Shown here in pieces: positions 13,268-24,200 of a stretch of 64,000 bases of DNA. The DNA is taken from assembly GCA_004335835.1 (NCBI GenBank), contig RWJK01001090.1:1-64000 (forward strand). Reading direction: 5' to 3'. A model generated the notes under the pieces. The model made no database searches, had not been told where the DNA came from, and worked only from the letters and a program-made list of their open reading frames with translations. The position numbers and the translations under genes are program-made. Source of the DNA: Scenedesmus sp. ARA3 (taxonomy: Eukaryota; Chlorophyta; Chlorophyceae; Sphaeropleales; Scenedesmaceae). Position 1 is the first letter of the stretch. Each line of letters starts with the position of its first letter.

Positions 13268-13561
13268 CAGCGGGTGTGCCGACGTGCTATTGCACAGCTG
13301 CTGCAGCTGCTGCTTCAGGTCCTGAGGCTGCCTGGGCTGCTGCTTCTGCTTGCTCTTTTGCTGCCTTGGCTGTTTGCACTGCAGCTGCTGCAGCTCTTGC
13401 TGCATCTGTGACTGCAGTGGCTGCTTTGGCTGCTGCTGCTGCTGCTGCTGAAACGGCTGCCGCTGTGCACAGCTATCTGAGGGCTTGAACGGCAAAGCTC
13501 CCACTGAAAGTTTCAACCCTGCTTGGCTGCCTGATGCTACCACCCTAGCCTTGTTGGCTGC

Positions 13562-13606
<45 letters not shown>

Positions 13607-14103
13607 ACCCTCAACCGGTGGCTGCTGCTCGCTATGCTGCTGCTCTTGCTCCCAATCATGCTCGTGCTGCTGCTGCTGCTGCTGCCGCTCACCCTGCTGC
13701 TGCTGCCGCAGCTGCTGTTGTCCTACGGCTGCTGCTGCTGGCGCATGCAGCACTAGCTCAGTCTCTATGCCTAGCTGCTGCATCGCACCCTCTCTCAGAA
13801 ACTCAAGCCAGCTGAAGCACACTGGGCCAGGGCCCTGCTCCTGCCACAGCTGCTGCAGCTGCTGCTGCAGCTGCTGCACATGCTTGCAGGACAACCAGCA
13901 GGCCTGCAGCTGAGCCTTAGGAGGCGCATCAGCTGCACTGGGGTAAGCTGCTGGCAGAGACAGCCTCACACAGATGGGAGGTAGAAAGGACACTGGCGGC
14001 CCAAAAGGAACCAGGCTGCTACCAGCACATCCGCTGCTGCTGCTGCAGGCATGCTCTGCTGCTTGCTCGGCCTCTGTAGGTGTAGGTGCATCTGCTGGGC
14101 TGC

Positions 14104-14143
<40 letters not shown>

Positions 14144-14806
14144 CATGTCTAGCAGCAGCCGCAGCTGCCCTGCAGGGAGCTCCACATGCACCAAGGCCTC
14201 TACTGACAGCAGGCCTGCTGCTGCTGCTGCTGCTGCTGGCGGCTCGCTGCCTAGCAGGGACTGCAGCTGCTCCTCTACTTGCTGGACCTCTGGGTAGCTG
14301 TGACTGCTGCTGCTGTGGACGCCCTGGCTGCCGTTGACACCATCGCTGCTGCTGCTGCCTGCCAGTTCATGACCTGGGATGTGAGTGACCCTGCAATCAG
14401 GCAAGCAGGCAACACATGGACAGCCCTGTGTGGTGCGACCCTGCACATAACAGCGACGATGCATACATGCAGCAGGCACATGCAGCTGCGTGCGCTGCTG
14501 TTGCGCAGCACCGGAAAATCCTGAAGTGTTGCTGGCTGCAACCGCCCTCTTAGGCAACCAATGCATGGTGCAGCACGCACGGCAGCTGCTGTGCATGGAA
14601 GCAGCTGCCAAAACCCCTGCTGCATTCCAGATGTGAGCTGTGAAAATACATAATGACAAAACAAAAGCAGGTGTATTGCATGTTCAGCCACACCTGAAGT
14701 CCTCTGCAAAGATAGATTGCAGCGCCAGCACCTCCTCCAGCTGGGCCTGCCAGTCATCAGCGCTGTACTGACAGCACTGCTGCTCAGCAGCTGCGGCAGC
14801 TGCCAT
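9803..14806 (-). CDS. RWD + RING-between-RING E3 ubiquitin ligase, RNF14-like
   Basis: Nine exons join in phase to 853 residues: 14806-14694, 14390-12869, 12430-12240, 11978-11936, 11685-11542, 11322-11245, 10928-10794, 10406-10269, 10000-9803. Exon 1 plus the start of exon 2 form an RWD-type N-terminus ('LEEVLALQSIF'). A long poly-Gln/Ala insert (about residues 270-530) follows. RING1 is split across exons 2/3 ('CNICFDQ' then 'DCGHYYCNACL'), then comes the helix 'LLLQRTLDRM'. The IBR begins 'DVVYCPRCEAVC'. RING2 is 'CPGCGMATIKNEGCNKMTC..C', residues about 710-742; its Cys in GCNKMTC is the expected catalytic Cys. The C-terminus has a further Cys-rich module ('CPVCGQENLREGRNN'...'CYSCRQW') typical of plant RNF14-like proteins. 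Family role: transfer of ubiquitin from E2 through the RING2 Cys. The gene starts 155 bp from the stop of DPM2 on the same strand. Confidence 0.88.
10475..10671 (-). repeat. Two exon-edge echoes of RBR exon 8 (acceptor side)
   Basis: Real exon 8 starts at 10406 with 'VISGYDHFKESHCNMFDQEEI'. Upstream in the intron are an AG-preceded copy starting at 10541 ('VITGYNKFIYSPSSIFDQEE') and a more degenerate one starting at 10671 ('VITVCESRCNMLTDYEES'). Spacing is 135 and 130 bp. Only the last copy reads into the rest of the exon. Confidence 0.8.
11157..11174 (-). repeat. Exon-edge echo of RBR exon 6 (donor side)
   Basis: Eighteen bases encoding 'MDLVNQ' and the following GTGG donor recur here, 88 bp past the real exon 6 end at 11245. 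Similarity stops just upstream of the 18-mer. Confidence 0.65.
12666..12820 (-). repeat. Two exon-edge echoes of RBR exon 2 (RING1 zinc knuckle, donor side)
   Basis: The end of exon 2 encodes 'EAFEAASWTCNICFDQ' before GTGGGT at 12868. Copies follow at 12760-12820 ('AEAFEAASWACHICFDQ', donor kept) and 12666-12702 ('WPCHICFDQ', donor kept). Each copy retains the C-x2-C zinc ligand pair. Spacing is 109 and 94 bp. Confidence 0.85.
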
Positions 14807-14960
14807 CCCTGCTGCCTTGCTGCACTAAAAATACAGCAGAAGGTGCAGGCGGCGCTTCCTGCAAGCTGTGCTTGCTGCCACTGCAGTTGGCTGCTGCTCC
14901 AGGCAGGCAGCAGGATGCTGCTGCTACTCCTGTAAAACAGCCTGAGCAGGGAGTGTGCTG

Positions 14961-15323
14961 CTAGTCCTCCTTGAAAACAGCAGGCGTTGGCTCTATTATG
15001 ATTAACCAGCCCACGTAGGCCAAGATTGAGCCGAGTGTGGCCAGCAACAGTGCTGACAGTGGCAGGTACAGATGCCTGGTGTCTGGCAGCAGAGCCAGTA
15101 TCGGCTGATCACTGTCGATGAACGGCTGCAGTCAACCGTACCAAGACATAAACATATATCATAATATCAGTCGATGTGCCTGCATGCATACGTTGGGATG
15201 GCATTGCACGAGCCTCGGTGTGTCTGGTGCAAGCCTCACCTTCACAAGAAGCCACAGGCTGATGTAAGCGAAACTTGCCACAGTGGAGATCAGAAGTACT
15301 TTTCCGGCTACAGCGTGTTGCAT
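14961..15323 (-). CDS. DPM2: DPM2, dolichol-phosphate mannose synthase regulatory subunit
   Basis: Two exons (15323-15240 and 15125-14961) join in phase 0 to 82 residues, the usual DPM2 length. The first exon encodes 'MQHAVAGKVLLISTVASFAY' and ends 'ISLWLLVK'. The second begins 'PFIDSDQPI' and ends 'VFKED' plus stop. Two membrane segments are visible, residues about 8-26 and 48-72, separated by the family's 'LP-F-(V/I)-D-S' type loop. DPM2 is an ER membrane protein that stabilises the DPM1 catalytic subunit making dolichol-P-mannose for N-glycans and GPI anchors. It is too short per exon to stand out as an open frame. It lies between SWSAP1-like (265 bp upstream) and the RBR gene. Confidence 0.82.
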
Positions 15324-15561
15324 TACAGCATTACGAAGGTGGATAGCGGTCGCTGTGCCAACAGGTGCTGGTGGGCAATGATGTGCCAAAAGGTGTAGCA
15401 ATGGCCAAGCTAGTGAATGATCAGCATAAAATCAGTGTACAACCATTGCAAGGCATCAGACACAAAAGGACCTGTGAAGTGCTGCGGTGATCAAGCCACC
15501 TACAGCCTATTTAATAGGAAGGAAGGTCACACCCACAACCCTAGAAGCACTGGCAGTTGTG

Positions 15562-15566
15562 TTACA
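15562..15566 (-). terminator. TGTAA polyadenylation-type signal for the SWSAP1-like gene
   Basis: TGTAA on the minus strand, 22 bases past the stop at 15588. Position is plausible but close; weak evidence. Confidence 0.3.
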
Positions 15567-15587
15567 CTGGGTTCAGGGTCCAATCCC

Positions 15588-15736
15588 TCAAAGCTGCACA
15601 TGCTCCACATTCAGGTAGCTCTGCGTCATCGTGTAGTTCACGGCAGCTCTTGCTGCAGCTGCAGGCACGCTCTGCTTGCAGGCCTGCGCTACAGCCAGCG
15701 TCAAGACGCGCCCAGCAACATGCGGGGGAGGGCCTG

Positions 15737-15773
<37 letters not shown>

Positions 15774-16107
15774 CAGCCAGGCAGCACCCAATGACAACAT
15801 GACTGAAGCTACGATGGCAGCATGTCGAGTCCCGCTGCTGCAACGTCAATGCAGCTTGCAGCGCTAGAGGCATGCATCTCATCTTCATACAGCCTTTCCA
15901 GCACAGCCTCAACACATCAACACGACATCACTTCGCTGTCCTTGCCAGCAGTTTCTGCTACGCTGCTGCGCGCACCTGTCACTTGCAGCATGAGGGGGAA
16001 CCAGCGCTGCAGCAGGTACAGGTTGTGGGGGCCCTCCTCGGAGCACGTGTCACACGCCAGCAGCAGCACGCTGAGCCCGCGCTGCTCCCTGCAGGCAAAC
16101 ACATGTT

Positions 16108-16164
<57 letters not shown>

Positions 16165-18694
16165 TGCGTCTCTGCTAGGCAACATGTTCCTGTCAGGAGT
16201 GATCTCAGTGTCGTCTGCACGCAGGACAAAAGTTCAGCTGCCTGGAGCTGTCAGAAACCTGCTGGCAAAGCTTAGCGCAAAACCAGGCAGCCTGCTCCTG
16301 CTGCTGCTGCTGCTGTTGCTGTTGCTGCTGCTGCTGGCCCACCTGAGCTGGTCCAGGCCATCTGCTAGATAGGCCAGCGCACGTGTCACTTCGGTGTCGC
16401 GGGCACGCTTGTCAGGCAGCCTGCAGGAACAGTGTAACGCTGCAAATGTCACATATGACTTTTGCACCCGGCTGGCTCTCAGTCACACATGCAGATGATA
16501 GCGCGGGGCTGCCGGCACTTGTCGGCACCCTTGTCGGCACACTTGTCGGCAGCCTGCAGGAGCACAACATGCCTAACTGTGTCCTTGGTTTGCTGTCAGA
16601 CACACAGCCAATGTCGAGCACGTATGTGTGTTGCTTCGCCAGCCATCCCAAACCCGGGCTGGCTGCATGTTGGCCAGTAGGTGCGCCACGTCATGTACGA
16701 TGCTTGCTTGTCAGCAGCATATGCACCATTCAACCCTAAACCCCTTAGTAATGACTCTACTCTGCAAGAACCTTTGCACCCACCGCGTGTTGGCGAGCAG
16801 GTGGGCCACGTCATGTACGATACTTGCTTGTCAGCAGCATATGCACCATTCAACCCTAAACCTCTTAGTAATGACTCTACTCTGCAAGAACCTTTGCACC
16901 CACCGCGTGTTGGCGAGCAGGTGCGCCACGTCATGTACGATACTTGCTTGTCAGCAGCATATGCACAATAAAACCCTAAACCCCTTAGTAATGACTCTAC
17001 GCTGCAGAACCTTTGCACCCACCGCGTGTTGGCCAGGAGGCGTGCCACGTCATCAACAATGACCGATGCTCTGCAGCAAAGCCATTAAGCACCACACCAA
17101 ATGTGACACCCCGCACCCACCGCATGTTGGCGAGCAGGTGTGCCACGTCATCAACAATGATTGCTGCTGGCGGCTGCTGCAGCAGGTGCAGGCAGGCGCC
17201 GTACTTGCGCAGTTGGTGCAGGTCGCTCACATACCTGCAGTGGCGAAATTGGTTTGCAGCGCGCAGCAGCATGCAGCATCGTGCAGCAGTGTGCATGTTG
17301 GGCATGGATCATGGGGCATTGCGCAGCGTTTGCTGTGTATCGCTGTCATCACTAATTTGTGAGCCATAAACGCAGCGCAGTATGCAGTAGAGCCCGCATT
17401 AACTTAAATAACATGAAACGCTGAAGAGTAAATGCCGTGCAGCTGGCAGTTGCATGCACATATATAGTGCTGCTTGACAGCCCCTTATGTTACTTATACT
17501 AAAACAGCTGCAAGAGCTGCATCATACTGGGCCCCTGCTCACTTGAAGTGGATCCTGCTGAATGCCGCATGCTGCTGTGACGCCCCAAATGGCAGCAGCA
17601 ACGCTACCGGCACATAAACTGCACAGCAACTTGTATTGCAACAGCAGTCGCACCCAGCCCTGCTGACATGTGAAGCTGAGCTCATCAGGCATTGCGAGCT
17701 GCGCTTCATTGCACATGCCATGCTCGATTCGACAACCCAACAAAAGCCAGTGACAGGAAGTTTCACGCGTACTTGCGCTAGTCCCCTGCTCACTTGAAGT
17801 GGATCCTGCTGAATGCCGCATGCTGCTGTGACGCCCCGAATGGCAGCAGCGGCGGCGCCTGGTCCAGCTGCGCCCTGTCACACATGAACACCACCTCTTG
17901 GCCGCTGCAGGCCAGCTGGAAAGCATACTGGAACAGCAGCGAGGTCTTGCCGCTGTATGATAAGATAAGAACAGCAGCCAGAAGAGGCGGCAGGCACGGC
18001 AGCAAGTAGAATGGTGGCTTCTGGGTTGGTGGTTGGTGTGCTGCTATACAGTGTGCTGCTATGAGGCATATGGTTATGGTAAGGTTGCAGTAATAGAAAG
18101 CAGATCTGGAAGAAGCAGCCAGAAGAGGCGGCAGGCACGGGAGCAAGTAGCATGGTGGGGTGTGTGCTGCGGTGCAGTGTGCGGCACAGTGTGCTGTATA
18201 CTGGAACAGCAACGAGGTCTTGCCGCTGTGTTGTAAGAACAGCAGCCGGGAGGGGTGGCAGGTGTGGGAGGAGGTGGACTGATGGTGGGTGTGCAGCATT
18301 GCAGTGTGCTGCAGATGTGGCATGTGGCTGTGGGAAAGTGGCAGTGATGGGCAGCAGGGATGCTAGGGCCACTTCACTGGGTGCTGTGTTGTGTACGCGA
18401 CACATGCAGACATGATAATTATGCAACAGGATATGCCAAAATCTCTGTTGTGACTACTCCAGGTCGAATCAGCTGCTGTTGGTCTGCTGGCGCTGCTGCT
18501 GGTGCTGCCATGCCCTGCAGCTGCAACCTAACCACTGGCACTGATTCCACAGGCATGGCTAACCGCCCTCACCTCCGCTGTGGCCCCAGCAGCAGGCACC
18601 TTGGTGTTGTCAGCTGTATGTGGGGCAGGGCATTGATGGCCAGCTGCTGCGAGGGCTGCTGCACAAACTGCCCCAGGCTGATGCTGCAGGACAT
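15588..18694 (-). CDS. SWSAP1-like RecA-fold ATPase (recombination mediator)
   Basis: Six exons join in phase to 243 residues: 18694-18573, 17952-17794, 17234-17121, 16420-16343, 16088-15976, 15733-15588. Exons 1/2 create a Walker A, GPQRSGKT at residues 37-44, split inside the Ser codon. Exon 3 carries a Walker B, 'AAIIVDD' at residues 117-123. Between them 'FSRIHFKYVSDLHQL' resembles the SWSAP1 segment just before its Walker B. Length matches SWSAP1 (about 230 residues). In animals SWSAP1 pairs with the SWIM protein SWS1/ZSWIM7 to support RAD51 loading, including in meiosis. The protein could instead be another small RAD51-paralog-like ATPase. Exons 2 and 3 are flanked by multiple echoes of themselves. 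The gene is divergent from the nucleotidase gene across about 510 bp. Confidence 0.62.
16664..17060 (-). repeat. Array of four exon-edge echoes of SWSAP1-like exon 3 (donor side)
   Basis: Real exon 3 ends 'DVAHLLANMR' at 17121 before GTGGGT. Copies end at 17033 ('DVARLLANTR', donor kept), 16914 and 16794 ('VAHLLANTR', donor kept) and about 16666 (donor lost). The two units 16681-16800 and 16801-16920 differ at about three of 120 positions, so at least part of the array is recent. Each unit also contains one ACCCTAAACC, which is not a telomeric array. Confidence 0.9.
17543..17604 (-). repeat. Exon-edge echo of SWSAP1-like exon 2 (donor side)
   Basis: About 61 bases, nearly identical to the end of exon 2 (17794-17854), encode 'ASQQHAAFSRIHFK' and carry the same AAGTGAGC donor. 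The copies are 251 bp apart. Confidence 0.88.
18198..18231 (-). repeat. Exon-edge echo of the Walker A exon (acceptor side)
   Basis: An extra copy of the start of exon 2, ACACAG followed by bases for 'SGKTSLLFQY', lies about 280 bp upstream of the real one (17952). It keeps its acceptor AG but runs into non-coding sequence. Confidence 0.85.
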
Positions 18695-19203
18695 GCCACT
18701 GAACCAGCTGAATACCACTGCTGGCAAGCGCTGTAGCAGCTAAACTACATGACTGTACGCTAAAGATGCTGTACTTAGAATGCTGGGTTCAGGATGGCGG
18801 GCCTAGGCCTGGCTGGGTGCGCAGCAGATACAGTCAAAACAGCAGCAGGAAGGGTGCAGGCACAACAGCAGCGGGGCCCTGGTTACAGAAAGCCCTGGGT
18901 CGTGATGGAACAGCAGAGCAGGCATCAGGCGGGTTTATCTGGCATGACTTGTTTGTGTGGAATCAGGTTTGGCCGATCAAAGACTGAGCTGCAATGGCAA
19001 CGCAACCAGCATCAGCATCGTCACAGCGTCATGGCGTGGAAGATGGATCGTCAACGGTTGATACACTGGCGTAACGCGTATACACAGACACATGCACCCG
19101 ATGCAGTTACGCAGATGTTTCTGTAAGAGCTCTGAGCCTGTAGCTATACACGAGGCCTCAGCCTGAGAGCTCGGACTTGGATGACAGGCAGCTGCTAGCG
19201 ACG
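18695..19203. promoter_or_regulatory. Shared divergent promoter region
   Basis: 509 bp separate the start codons of the SWSAP1-like gene (minus) and the nucleotidase gene (plus), so both promoters must lie here. I see no convincing TATA box or other element. The assignment is positional only. Confidence 0.45.
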
Positions 19204-21223
19204 ATGGCTCCTCGTAAACTCACCATCATTCATTTCAACGACGTTTACAACATCGAACCTTGTGCCAATGAGCCAGTGGGAGGAGCTGCACGGCTCGTAC
19301 ACAAGGTGACCATCAGGACAGCAACAAGCAGCAGCAGGAACAACAGCTTCGTGGCACATGCGTCAGTCCTGCAAGCTATCATTTGCAGCAAGCAGATCAA
19401 CAAAATTACCTCCTTGCTGAATCAAGGCAGAAGCCTGCAGGCAATGTGCCAGCAACATGCGCCCGTGAATGCGGTTGCAAGAGCAAGCAAGCACATGTGC
19501 ATGTACATGCCTTGCACCTGGCTAGGCAATGGCGCATCACAGCACGCTGCCAGAGCACGCCCTGAGAACAGCAGCCCAGCGCTTTTCACTCATTGTGTCT
19601 CACCTATTACCTCGCCATCTTGGTCACACAGTAGCAGCGGCAGCAGCAGTTTGACCATGCATATGCCTGCAGCGATGAGGTCTCTTGCCAGCGTGCCAGT
19701 CCCAGATGCCTACAGCAGCCTAATTTCAAGGCTGCTGGGGTTGCAGCGAGCTCGTTTCAACGACGTGTATGTTGGCAGGTTCACAACCGTACGTGTGACA
19801 GGTCAGTCTGCAGCTGTGCCTGTAACTCCTTCTCGACTTGGTTTGTCGGGCCGTGACTGTGCTGCGCTGCGACTTATAAGACCATCTGTCACTGCCCGCT
19901 GCAGGTCAAGCAGCTCGTGTCTGATGCTGGCGGCGCTGATGCCTGCCTGGTACTGTTCAGCGGTGACGCCTTCAACCCCAGCCTCATGAGCACCATGACG
20001 CTGGGCAAGCAGATGGTGCGTACCTTGAAAGTGACGCTTTGCTAAGCAGCTGGCGCGTGGGCACATGCACCCCGATAAGCATATTGACTCTGAACGACCA
20101 GGTGGTGCACATGTGTGGGCACACATGCGTCATGTCTTAGGGCAGCGGCAGCGCAGCAAAAGCAGGGCTTGCTCCCTGTTCTGCGTAACTTCTTGACTGG
20201 GGTCCGCCCTGTGGGTTTGCAGATTACACCAGCATGCCATACTATGCAGGACAGCATGCACAAGACTTCTGCAACATCCGTACTAGCAGCATCCAACCAT
20301 GTCGGCCAACCCTGTGCTGCTGCACACTCTGCAGGTGCCAGTGCTGAAAGCAGCAGGCGTGGCAGTGGCATGTGTTGGCAACCATGACTTTGACTTTGGC
20401 ATCAAGAACTTCAGGTGCGGCTCGTAACACATTACATACACTTGAGTTCTTTTCTGTGTGTTGGTTCTATCTACTTTAGGCTTATTCTATTGCAAGTGAT
20501 TTGGGCATGACACGACTCTGGACTCAGCTACCCAACACATGCAGGCCAGCGTAGTGCAGCTGCCTGCGCTGCAGCTATGACGGCAGCTGCTTCCGCTTTG
20601 CAGTCAGGTTCAAGGTTTAGGCACTTTAAACCCCAAAAACTTCAGAATACTTAAAGCATCGCATCCAGGTGTGCCTCGCTGACCTCCTTCCTTATTTTGT
20701 ACTGTATCTGATGCTGCAGGGACCTGGCAGCAGAGTGCGGCTTTCCTTGGCTGATGGCCAACGTGCTGGATGTTGAAACAGGTGTGAATGCAGCGCGAGC
20801 TGCAGCACCTAACACATTGCAAGGCAGGCCTGCAGTGTATAGCAGGCCTGCAGTGTACAGCTGTTCACAGTTGAAGCAGCACATCAACACAGTTGTGCAG
20901 CCACTGTGTGTTGGTTGCCCCTGCTGCACAGGAGCCACTAGAAGGACATGCTTGAACTGTCAAGCTGAAACAACGATAGCGGGGCCCAGAACTTTTGGAT
21001 GTGTGTATGCAACTGTGTGGTGATTGCTTCGTTGCAGGGGAGCCGCTGGGAGGCGTAGGCCGCACGCTGCTGCTGCAGCACCCCTCAGGCATCAAAGTGG
21101 GTGTCATCGGGCTGGTAGAAGGCGACTGGTGAGCTGGCAGCAGCAGCAGCAGCAGCAGCATTCCGCACCCTTCAGGCATCAGTGTGGGAGTCATCGGGCT
21201 GGTGGAGGGTGGCTGGTTAGACC

Positions 21224-21279
<56 letters not shown>

Positions 21280-24200
21280 CGCAGCAGCAGCAGTCATGAG
21301 CAGCCAAGCTGCTATGCACCTAGGTGTAAGTATACTGTTGAGGTTGGCACAGCAGCGACTAATTTATGGCACATTGGCGTGCACATGTTGATAGCACTCC
21401 TTTGCACGCCTGGCACAGCAGTCCTGCGACGTGCTGCGAGACATGTCCAGTGTTTCCCTCTACTGACAACCTTGTAGGCGAGCTGCACAGGTCTATGGGT
21501 GTTCAACGCCTGCCTGGTGAACACAGAGTCTATCACACATTTGTTACATGTGCTAAAATAATAACACAATGAGCTCCAACCGCATCTCCTTGCTGCCGTT
21601 TTTAATTCAGGGTGGAGACGCTGGCATGTGTGGAGCCGGAGGAAGTACAGTACCTGGACTTTGTGACTGAGGGGCAAAAGCTGGCGCGCGAGCTGCGGGT
21701 AAGATGCAGCAAACACAGGCTGTTCATTGTGATGGCGATGAGTTGCCTGCCTGGACTTTGTGATGGAGGTGAAGCAACAGAAGATGACTGCTGAGCCCGC
21801 GTTTAACTTGCACACAAGCAAAGGCCAAGCCGCCTGCCCAGACTGAGTGCGGGAGGGGCAACGTGCTGCGTGCGATTGCTGACAAGCCGGATCAGTCGCT
21901 GCACAAGATGCCTTGTAACCTCTTCACGCAGTGCAAGCGGCTGGCGCGCGGTGGTGGCGCTGATGCCATGCAGCAATGGGTGCAGCATTGCTTGAAGGCC
22001 TGCCAGTTGCAGCAAATCATGGTTTCTGCTGTGCAGGCGGCTGGTGCTGAGCTGGTGGTGGCGCTGACGCACATGCGCATGCTGCTGCATTTGAATAGAA
22101 TGCTGACGGGCCTGGTTCAAAAGCTGCATAACACACCTTGTTTTTTTATCATGTGGTGCAGGCAGCTGGCGCTGAGCTTGTGGTGGCGCTGACGCACATG
22201 CGCGTGCCCAATGACATCAAGCTGGTGCAGTCAGTACCGGAGATAGACGCTGTGCTGGGCGGGCACGATCACCACGTGCAGGTGTGGCTCAGTGCTAGAT
22301 AGATAGAGGGGTTACACGGTGTGTTCATGCGGCATACGCCACCACATACATTTCTTATGCATTACAACAGCACAGCTGGCTTAGCACTGTTGTACATTGT
22401 CTAAAGATGTACAACACGGTAAAATGTCTAAGAGCTAAGTAGGCTTGGCTCTACTCATGGGCAGTTGCGGTGTGGGTTGTTGCTCCAGCATGCAAACTCA
22501 TTGGTTGAGCATCACGTGTTTAATGGTGCACGTGTGCGCTTGCGTGTGTGGTGTGTCTGCCCTGCAGATAGAGTTGGTGCAGCCGCACGGCAACCTGCTG
22601 TGCAAGTCAGGCACGGACTTCAAGAACGTCACTGCAATTGAAGTGACAATGCCAGAAGCAGCAGCGGCAGATGGGGACAGCACGACTGCCAACGGCAGCA
22701 GCAGCCAACCTGCCAATGGCGCAGCAGCAGCAGCAGGCCGGCCATCATTCAGCTGGCAGGAGCATGCCATGACTTCAGATGTGCCGGAAGATCCAGACAT
22801 AAAACAGGTGGGGGCTGGGGGCCAGCCCTGGCACTGCTATGCGGGCATGCTGGTATGTAGTCTGACAGGCAGTAGCAATGAAGTATGGCGCTGCTGTTGC
22901 ACATCCAGCCTTGTCACAACAAACAAGTTGATGGTGTTTGCCTGTCAAGTACACCAATTGGATCCAAGCACTTGAACAACCACACCACCTTATGCTACCC
23001 AGCATCCGCCTGACCACCACCGGTGGTTCCGTCTATGCCTGCTGTTGTGGCTGCACTAACCAGGTGGTTGAAGACTTTGCATCTTCGACAACTGCCGGCC
23101 TGGATGGAGAGCTAGGCCACACACTAACAGACCTGGATGGTAGATTTGCAACAGTGCGCATGGCAGAGTCCAACCTGTGCAACCTGCTGGGCGACGTGTT
23201 CCGGCGCGCGTGCAGCGCTGACGTGTGCATCCTGAACAGCGGCACCTTCAGGTGGATTTTTGTTTTGGATTGTTTGGTTTGGATGGGGGTAATGTGTGCA
23301 TCCTCAACAGCGACACTTGCAGGTGTGGTGTGTTTCTGCCTGTTTTGAATTCGTTGTGCTGACGTGTGCATCCTCGACAGCGGCACCTTCAGGTGGGATT
23401 TTCTTTTGTTTGGTTGTGACTGTCCTGACGTGAGCATCCTCAACAGCGGTACCTGCAGGTGGGTTTGTTTCGGATTGTCTGGTTTGGATCAGGTAATGTG
23501 TGCATCCTCAACAGCGACACCTGCAGGTGTGGTTTGTTTCTGCTTGTTTGTAACTTGTTGTGCTGACGTGTGCATCCTCGACAGCGGCACCTTCAGGTGG
23601 GATTTTCTATTGATTGGTTGTGACTGTCCTGACGTGAGCATCCACAACAGTGGCACCTGCAGGCGGGGTTTTGTTTTGGGTTGTTTGGTTTTGACTGTGT
23701 TGATGTGTGCATCAACAGCTACACCTTCAGGTGAAGTTTGTTTCTGATTATCTGGTTGTTGCTGTGCTGACGTGTGTATCTTGAACAGCGGCACAATCAG
23801 GTCGGGTTCATTCCTGAAGTTGTTGTGGCCCTGCTGGCGCGTGCATTGTGGTATAGCCGCACTGCTTACAATGAATGCTGCCGTCCAGCCGCTCACGCCG
23901 CCCTATCACTGTGCTGCCATGCACGTCTGACGCGGTGCACCCCGCAGGCGCGCTCACGCACCGCGACCTGGCCTGCATCCTGCAGATTTGATGCATCGCA
24001 CTCAGCAGGCGCGCAAACTCAACTCAAACCGACCTGCTACCTTGCTGCATTGCAGGTCTGACGCGGTGCACCCCGCAGGTGCGCTGACGCACCGCGACCT
24101 GGCCTGCATCCTGCAGATTTGATGCATCGCACTCAGCAGGTGCACCAAATCACCTTGACCTGCTACCTTGCTGCATTGCAGGTCTGATGCCATTCACCCC

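Noticed and set aside
15540..15600. tRNA-like T-arm near GGGTTCAGGGTCCAATCCC
   Set aside because: No matching acceptor stem, anticodon arm or D-arm could be folded around it; it lies in the SWSAP1-like 3' flank.
16730..16985. ACCCTAAACC motifs suggesting a telomere-like tract
   Set aside because: Only one motif per 120-bp unit, carried along by the exon-edge repeats; not a tandem TTTAGGG array.
16664..17160. CRISPR-like regularly spaced repeats
   Set aside because: The units are contiguous tandem copies of a eukaryotic exon-intron junction; there are no unique spacers and no cas genes.
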